Origin: Chitinispirillales bacterium
Lineage (GTDB): Bacteria > Fibrobacterota > Chitinivibrionia > Chitinivibrionales > Chitinivibrionaceae
Direction of reading: 5' to 3'
Assembly (NCBI GenBank): GCA_031254455.1
Contig: JAIRUI010000010.1
Location: 1-10,280, forward strand
DNA: 10,280 nt
Below, piece by piece: positions 7,453 to 10,280 of the stretch. Position numbers and translations under genes: made by a program. The notes under the pieces were generated by a model, which was given only the letters and a program-made list of their open reading frames with translations, was not told the DNA's origin and made no database searches. The stretch's first letter is position 1. The number at the start of each line of letters is the position of its first letter.

Positions 7453-7861
7453 CAAAGTTTTCGCTTTTGAAATTGCCGTAAAATCGTCCGTTTTGAGTCG
7501 AAAAACGTAGCACGCAATAATCAGGATCGTCAACGCCGAGCGGATAATACATCGTATCGCCGTCGCGCCAGATTCGCCGTTTGCTTTCGCTGTCTTCAAG
7601 CACTTCCATCAAACCTTTTAGCATTACTCCCCTGAAGAATCTATTGTCGTAGAAATACACGCACGCTTTGGGATTTTCACGGTAATGACGAACCCGCATA
7701 GACGAGGTGTTAGTGGTAAAATAAATCGTTTTTATCCCGTTTCGCTCTCTAGGCGCAAGCATCGCTTTTGCGCAAGGAAATCCGTCTTCGTCCACCGAAG
7801 AAATAAACGAAATCTTGCAATTGTCAATTAAACCGCCTATTGTTTTTTCTGCATCTTTCAC
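7445..7861 (-). CDS. Pyridoxamine 5'-phosphate oxidase-like FMN split-barrel protein
   Basis: A 138-residue protein of the PNPOx-like/general stress protein 26 superfamily of small flavin-binding split barrels. The visible signature runs through CKISFISSVDEDGFPCAKAM near the N-terminus, then IYFTTNTSS, a helix with RVRHYRENPKACVYF, FRGVMLKGLMEVLED, and a C-terminal MYYPLGVDDPDYCVLRF block. The last block is typical of the branch annotated as pyridoxamine 5'-phosphate oxidase family protein. Substrate and cofactor (FMN or F420-like) are not determinable here, and it is not PdxH itself. I chose GTG 7861 because AAAGGAG (7870-7876) sits eight bases upstream. The frame stays open to an ATG at 7978, but that would overlap ilvE by 38 bases, has no ribosome site and adds a Lys/Leu-rich tail foreign to the family. 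The stop overlaps the next gene. Confidence 0.85.
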   Translation of the reverse strand: MKDAEKTIGGLIDNCKISFISSVDEDGFPCAKAMLAPRERNGIKTIYFTTNTSSMRVRHYRENPKACVYFYDNRFFRGVMLKGLMEVLEDSESKRRIWRDGDTMYYPLGVDDPDYCVLRFSTQNGRFYGNFKSENFDV

Positions 7862-7898
7862 AGTAAATTCTCCTTTGTTGAAAATATTCAATAGTTTA

Positions 7899-7927
7899 AT
7901 TAAACACGAAGACGTTTTCGCAATCAA
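7899..7927 (-). promoter_or_regulatory. Putative promoter with palindrome over the -10
   Basis: On the minus strand TTGATT (7927-7922) and TTTAAT (7904-7899) are 17 bases apart, in the 79-base gap between ilvE and the split-barrel gene. The perfect 12-bp palindrome GTTTAATTAAAC (7894-7905) covers the -10 hexamer. It could be an operator half-site pair or simply A/T-rich chance. If active, this promoter would let the two downstream genes be expressed apart from ilvE. Confidence 0.4.
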
Positions 7928-7940
7928 AAATTCTTTGAAT

Positions 7941-8963
7941 TTACGCAATTTTATACATCCAGCCGTATTTGTCTTCAACGTCTCCGTATTGAATTCCCTG
8001 CAATTTGTTGTATAATTTTTGAAGCGTTTCGCCGACTTTACCCGCCTCGCAGAATTTATAAACTTTGTCGCCGTAAGTTATCGAACTAATAGGCGTAATA
8101 ACCGCAGCGGTTCCGACTGAGCCGACTTCCGTAAAGGTTTCCAGTTCGTCAATTAAAATTCTTCTTTTTTCGACGACGATTCCTAAATCATTCGCCAAAG
8201 TCATAAGCGACTTATTGGTGATACTGGGAAGAATGGAAGTAGAATCCGGAGTCACATATTTGTTATCCCGTGTAATCGCGATAAAGTTCGACGAGCCGAA
8301 CTCGTCAATATATTTGTGTTCTTTCGAATCAATATAAAGCGAAATAGGAAAACCCATTTTTTTGCCTAATTTATCGCTGTAAAGCGCAGCGGCATAGTTT
8401 CCGCCCGCTTTTACGTGTCCAAGACCTCTTGGCGCCGCACGGTCGTATTCTGTCTGAATCCAACCGTCAATCGGCATAAGCCCGCCTTTGTAATAAGGTC
8501 CTACGGGCATAACAAGAATATAAAAATCGTATTCGTCGGACGGTTGAACTCCTATTCGCGCACCAGACCCGATTAACACCGGACGGACATACATACTCGC
8601 CCCCGTACCGTATGGCGGAACGTAGTCGATATTGTCTTTTACGATAATATTAAGCGCCTGCAAAAACAGTTCGGTCGAGACTTTTTCCATAAGCAGACGC
8701 TTTGCCGTATCTTGCATGCGGACCGCGTTTTCGTCGGGACGAAACGCCGCGACGACGCCGTTTTTCATTTCAAAAACCTTAAGACCTTCAAACGCCGCCT
8801 GCCCGTAATGCAGACTGGTAGCCGCCGCATGAATCGGTACTATCGGGTCTTTTAACAATTCGATTTCACCCCATTTTCCGTTCTTGAATTTCATGCGGAC
8901 TATTGAATTTGTCTGCATATAAGAAAATCCCAAATCGCTCCAAGCAATATCCTTTTTAGCCAT
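7941..8963 (-). CDS. ilvE: Branched-chain-amino-acid aminotransferase
   Basis: A class IV (fold-type IV) PLP aminotransferase for the last step of Leu, Ile and Val synthesis and the first step of their breakdown. The 340 residues fit the longer BCAT branch (BCAT_beta family). HYGQAAFEGLKVF (52-64) is the family N-terminal block. YVRPVLIGSG (125-134) follows. The PLP lysine is K185 in GLGHVKAGGNYAAAL (180-194). The EFGSSNFI block (221-228) and the GSVGTAAVITPI phosphate-binding region lie in the C-terminal half. ATG 8963 has AAGGAG (8973-8978) nine bases upstream. A strong hairpin with a U-rich tail stands just before the ribosome site, and I see no complete promoter between the hairpin and the gene. 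Expression may therefore pass through that hairpin or start within it. The split-barrel gene follows after 79 bases. Confidence 0.96.
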   Translation of the reverse strand: MAKKDIAWSDLGFSYMQTNSIVRMKFKNGKWGEIELLKDPIVPIHAAATSLHYGQAAFEGLKVFEMKNGVVAAFRPDENAVRMQDTAKRLLMEKVSTELFLQALNIIVKDNIDYVPPYGTGASMYVRPVLIGSGARIGVQPSDEYDFYILVMPVGPYYKGGLMPIDGWIQTEYDRAAPRGLGHVKAGGNYAAALYSDKLGKKMGFPISLYIDSKEHKYIDEFGSSNFIAITRDNKYVTPDSTSILPSITNKSLMTLANDLGIVVEKRRILIDELETFTEVGSVGTAAVITPISSITYGDKVYKFCEAGKVGETLQKLYNKLQGIQYGDVEDKYGWMYKIA

Positions 8964-9000
8964 AACAGATTACTCCTTTTTTGGAAAATAATATTTGCCG

Positions 9001-9036
9001 AAAATAAAATGGGCGGGAACAAGTCCCACCCGTTTT
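9001..9036 (-). terminator. Intrinsic terminator or ilvE leader attenuator
   Basis: On the minus strand GGGTGGGA pairs with TCCCGCCC (9031-9024 with 9018-9011), eight pairs including one T-G wobble, around a five-base loop. The tail is ATTTTATTTT (9010-9001). On the plus strand the same stem contains a C-A mismatch and a poorer T-tract, so minus is the functional direction. It ends 24 bases after the stop of a small minus ORF and stands about 23 bases before the ilvE ribosome site. It is either the terminator of that ORF or a conditional terminator in the ilvE leader. It does not match the T-box core sequence. Confidence 0.65.
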
Positions 9037-9059
9037 CAATAATAATCATATATTCCGTG

Positions 9060-9242
9060 TTATCGTTTTACACCGAATTTCGCCGAATATTTATAAGTTT
9101 TCCCCCTCGAATCTTTTGCTTCGACAATTATCAAATTACTCCCATTAACCATCAGCCTACCGATTGAAATTTCACTCGTTTCCAAAGTTCTCAATATGGA
9201 ATTGCGTAATTTCAACACTTGTTTCGTTTGCACTTTGGTCAT
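9060..9242 (-). CDS. Small hypothetical protein at the boundary of the tail module
   Basis: A 60-residue basic ORF beginning MTKVQTKQVLKLRNS and ending KYSAKFGVKR. I do not recognise a family. It looks like a helix followed by two or three beta strands (GRLMVNGSNLIIVEAKD, then KTYKYSAKF). In favour of a real gene: a balanced amino-acid composition and a good terminator 24 bases after its stop. Against: ATG 9242 has no convincing ribosome site, the frame runs on upstream to a TTG at 9278, and only 16 bases separate it from the plus-strand gene at 9259, too few for divergent promoters. It may be the remnant of a gene cut by insertion of the tail module, or a leader ORF read through into ilvE. 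Confidence 0.4.
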   Translation of the reverse strand: MTKVQTKQVLKLRNSILRTLETSEISIGRLMVNGSNLIIVEAKDSRGKTYKYSAKFGVKR

Positions 9243-9258
9243 CTTCAGGAAGCCAGAA

Positions 9259-9423
9259 TTGAAAACCGTTTCCGCCAACGGTTTAAAGGTCGTTTCGGTT
9301 TCGCTTGATACGGGAAATACGTCGGTTGAAGTTGAGGCGGATTTGAAACCCGCGATATTTTATTTGGAAAATGAAATTGAAGAATTGGAACATGAACTTG
9401 AAAATTTGGGAGTGGAATTATGA
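9259..9423 (+). CDS. Small protein of phage-tail-like module (copy 1 of a paralogous pair)
   Basis: A 54-residue acidic protein with no function I recognise. The start is inferred as TTG 9259, which has AGGA (9247-9250) eight bases upstream. An in-frame ATG at 9196 would add a Cys/Phe-rich N-terminus antisense to another ORF and has no ribosome site. A beta-rich first half (VVSVSLDTGNTSVEVEAD, 12-28 region) is followed by an ADLKPAI segment and a charged amphipathic, probably coiled-coil helix ending LENLGVEL. From its Ala-Asp to the end it aligns without gaps to the next gene over 28 residues, with 14 identities counted by hand. The stop overlaps the next start as ATGA, and its last codons carry that gene's GGGAG ribosome site (9408-9412). 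Confidence 0.65.
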   Translation: MKTVSANGLKVVSVSLDTGNTSVEVEADLKPAIFYLENEIEELEHELENLGVEL

Positions 9424-9745
9424 GCGCTTTAACGTTTGATAATATTGATAAGATAAACGGTTTACGCACGGATTTACTTAAAGAAAAAGAAAAATTAAGT
9501 TGGCTTAACCATATAACAAAAAACGGAAACGAAAAATACGACATGCGGATTGATGCGGGGACGGATGATTTTTATATTAAAGCGGATTTGCGCCCCGCAA
9601 TTGTTGAAACGGAAGAAAGTATAAAAGAAATAGTAAAAAAACTTTTTGATTTAGGAGTGAAATTGTGAGTAGTTTGTTTTTAAGCGTCAACCATCCGGAA
9701 GCGGGGTTGAGAAGTTTCGAGATAAAGGCGGATTCTTCGCCTACG
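9307..9745 (+). repeat. Three in-register copies of a 16-codon motif in consecutive genes
   Basis: Copies lie at 9307-9354, 9552-9599 and 9698-9745, one in each of three successive genes and each in frame. The shared pattern is acidic, x, Gly, x3, Val/Phe, x, Val/Ile, Lys/Glu, Ala-Asp, x2, Pro. Hand counting gives 7 of 16 identical residues between copies 1 and 2, and 8 of 16 between copies 2 and 3. At the DNA level GCGGAT is common to all three. The first two copies extend into a longer ungapped alignment through the gene ends; the third does not. Confidence 0.6.
9420..9668 (+). CDS. Small protein of phage-tail-like module (copy 2 of a paralogous pair)
   Basis: An 82-residue charged protein of unknown function. 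Residues 1-40 look helical and Lys/Glu-rich (KINGLRTDLLKEKEKLSWL). Residues 41-60 resemble the beta segment and ADLRPAI motif of the preceding gene. Residues 61-82 form a second charged helix ending LFDLGVKL. The C-terminal half is therefore a duplicate of the preceding protein, while the N-terminal helix is extra. ATG 9420 has GGGAG seven bases upstream. The stop overlaps the next start as GTGA, and the final LGVKL codons contain the AGGAG (9653-9657) for the next gene, the same arrangement as at the previous junction. Its position just before a putative tail tube gene suggests a role in a phage tail or related particle, but that is inferred from context alone. Confidence 0.72.
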   Translation: MSALTFDNIDKINGLRTDLLKEKEKLSWLNHITKNGNEKYDMRIDAGTDDFYIKADLRPAIVETEESIKEIVKKLFDLGVKL

Positions 9746-10051
9746 CTTGATTTGGGCGGTTTTACGGTCGAAAGGGATATCGCCGGAAGCGGAAAGCACG
9801 TAAATAAACGCACCCGTAAACTTTGGCAAATCGAAAGCGTGGATTTGTTTATAGACGTTGACGGCGGCGACCAAGAATTTTTACAGGCGACCGCGACAAG
9901 CGAATCCGACAGCGAGATTGTGTATCAGCACGACGACGGATATACTTATACCGGCGTCGGCGGGATAACGGGAGATATAAAGTATAACACTTCCGACAAA
10001 ACCGTTTCCGTCAGTTTGAGCGGCGGCGGGATGTTAAGTAAAATTTCATAA
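9665..10051 (+). CDS. Putative phage tail tube protein
   Basis: A 128-residue, beta-rich, acidic protein with few cysteines and no membrane segment. The features that suggest a contractile-phage tail tube (Mu gpM-like) are its size, the pattern of alternating strands, and a central KLWQIESVDLFIDVDGGDQEFLQ stretch, where tube proteins often have a conserved hydrophobic strand and an acidic loop. A strand-rich C-terminus (YTGVGGITGDIKYN ... VSVSLSGGG) also fits, as does its place directly before a gene resembling a tail assembly chaperone. The N-terminus (EAGLRSFEIKAD, 12-23) shares a motif with the two preceding genes. GTG 9665 overlaps the previous stop and has AGGAG seven bases upstream. No individual residue is diagnostic, so the call rests on general character and order. 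Another phage structural protein of similar fold is possible. Confidence 0.5.
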   Translation: MSSLFLSVNHPEAGLRSFEIKADSSPTLDLGGFTVERDIAGSGKHVNKRTRKLWQIESVDLFIDVDGGDQEFLQATATSESDSEIVYQHDDGYTYTGVGGITGDIKYNTSDKTVSVSLSGGGMLSKIS

Positions 10052-10068
10052 CGAAAAGGAGCGTCTTT

Positions 10069-10280
10069 ATGGAATCAAAAGAGACGAAAGAAGAAAAAGA
10101 GTTTTACGAATGGGCGCAAAAAACGCTTGAAATATCGCGTGAAAAAATCGCTAAAAACGAAAGACTTTCCAAAGCCTGCGAAACCGTAATAGACGCGGCG
10201 TGTAATAACAGAATCGAATACGGCGACAATAAAATCGTTTACAAACTGAAACATCCGGTAGGCGATATAAAAGAGGTTAC
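10069..10280 (+). CDS. Putative phage tail assembly chaperone (5' part, cut by window end)
   Basis: The first 70 codons of a gene that runs off the right edge. The start ATG 10069 has a strong AAGGAG (10056-10061) seven bases upstream. Residues 1-50 are highly charged and helical (ESKETKEEKEFYEWAQK ... KAC). Then comes IEYGDNKIVYKLKHPVGDIKEV. The segment of a beta strand followed by a Lys-x-Pro-Val turn and another strand resembles the start of the gp41-type tail assembly chaperone domain, where phrases such as LKxPV introduce the conserved core. The long charged N-terminal extension is not typical. Following directly after a putative tube gene matches the usual order of tube, chaperone, tape measure. 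These chaperone genes often contain a programmed frameshift, but the region that would show it is outside the window. Confidence 0.5.
   Translation, partial: MESKETKEEKEFYEWAQKTLEISREKIAKNERLSKACETVIDAACNNRIEYGDNKIVYKLKHPVGDIKEV

Noticed and set aside
7453..7599. N-terminal extension of the pseudouridine synthase
   Set aside because: The extra 49 residues are the preceding gene read in another frame, and the S4 domain begins right after ATG 7452.
7862..7978. Longer start for the split-barrel flavoprotein at ATG 7978
   Set aside because: It overlaps ilvE, has no ribosome site and adds residues unlike the family, whereas GTG 7861 has AAAGGAG at good spacing.
9001..9036. T-box riboswitch before ilvE, suggested by GGGTGGGA
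   Set aside because: The conserved T-box core (AGGGTGG followed by ACCGCG) is not present, and no specifier stem is visible upstream; the motif is simply one arm of the hairpin.
9245..9874. Minus-strand ORFs opposite the tail-like module (9245-9544, 9577-9813, 9680-9874)
   Set aside because: The plus-strand genes there have consistent ribosome sites and stop/start overlaps; the minus frames have neither.

Overview
This window comes from a flagellated bacterium with moderate-to-low GC. It makes D-alanine, has an alpha2-type glycyl-tRNA synthetase and encodes part of the queuosine precursor pathway. Every start codon I could resolve sits behind a purine-rich Shine-Dalgarno sequence or in a stop/start overlap. 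The phylum cannot be read from this window. An anaerobic Gram-negative lineage such as Fibrobacterota would fit, but that is a guess. I saw no tRNA, rRNA, CRISPR array or insertion sequence.

Layout. Positions 1-270 hold no convincing gene. Then come alanine racemase (alr, +) and a monocistronic flagellin (+). The flagellin has an almost perfect sigma-28 promoter in front and a clean intrinsic terminator behind. Converging on it is a minus-strand group, glyS > queE > queC. queE and queC share an ATGA overlap, so glycyl-tRNA synthetase lies upstream of two preQ0 biosynthesis genes. Divergent from glyS is a DUF1343/NamZ-type (GH171) muramidase homologue (+). It converges with a second minus-strand group: ilvE > FMN split-barrel protein > RluB-type pseudouridine synthase. 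The last two overlap by 8 bases.

Right end. Upstream of ilvE lies a G/C-rich hairpin with a U-rich tail, reading on the minus strand, and beyond it a small minus-strand ORF of uncertain status. From 9259 to the window end the content changes to a tightly packed plus-strand phage-tail-like module. It holds two small related ORFs, a putative tail tube protein and the start of a putative tail assembly chaperone. The first three genes are joined by ATGA and GTGA overlaps. They also share a short in-register motif (acidic, x, Gly ... Ala-Asp-x-x-Pro) near the centre or N-terminus, which suggests local duplication.

How the genes relate. alr and the NamZ-like protein both touch peptidoglycan metabolism (supply and recycling) but are not in one operon. 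glyS, queE, queC and the pseudouridine synthase are translation and RNA-modification functions. The tail module is the left edge of a prophage, tailocin or related contractile or injection element whose body lies outside the window. It is the least ordinary part of the sequence; the rest is well-understood housekeeping.
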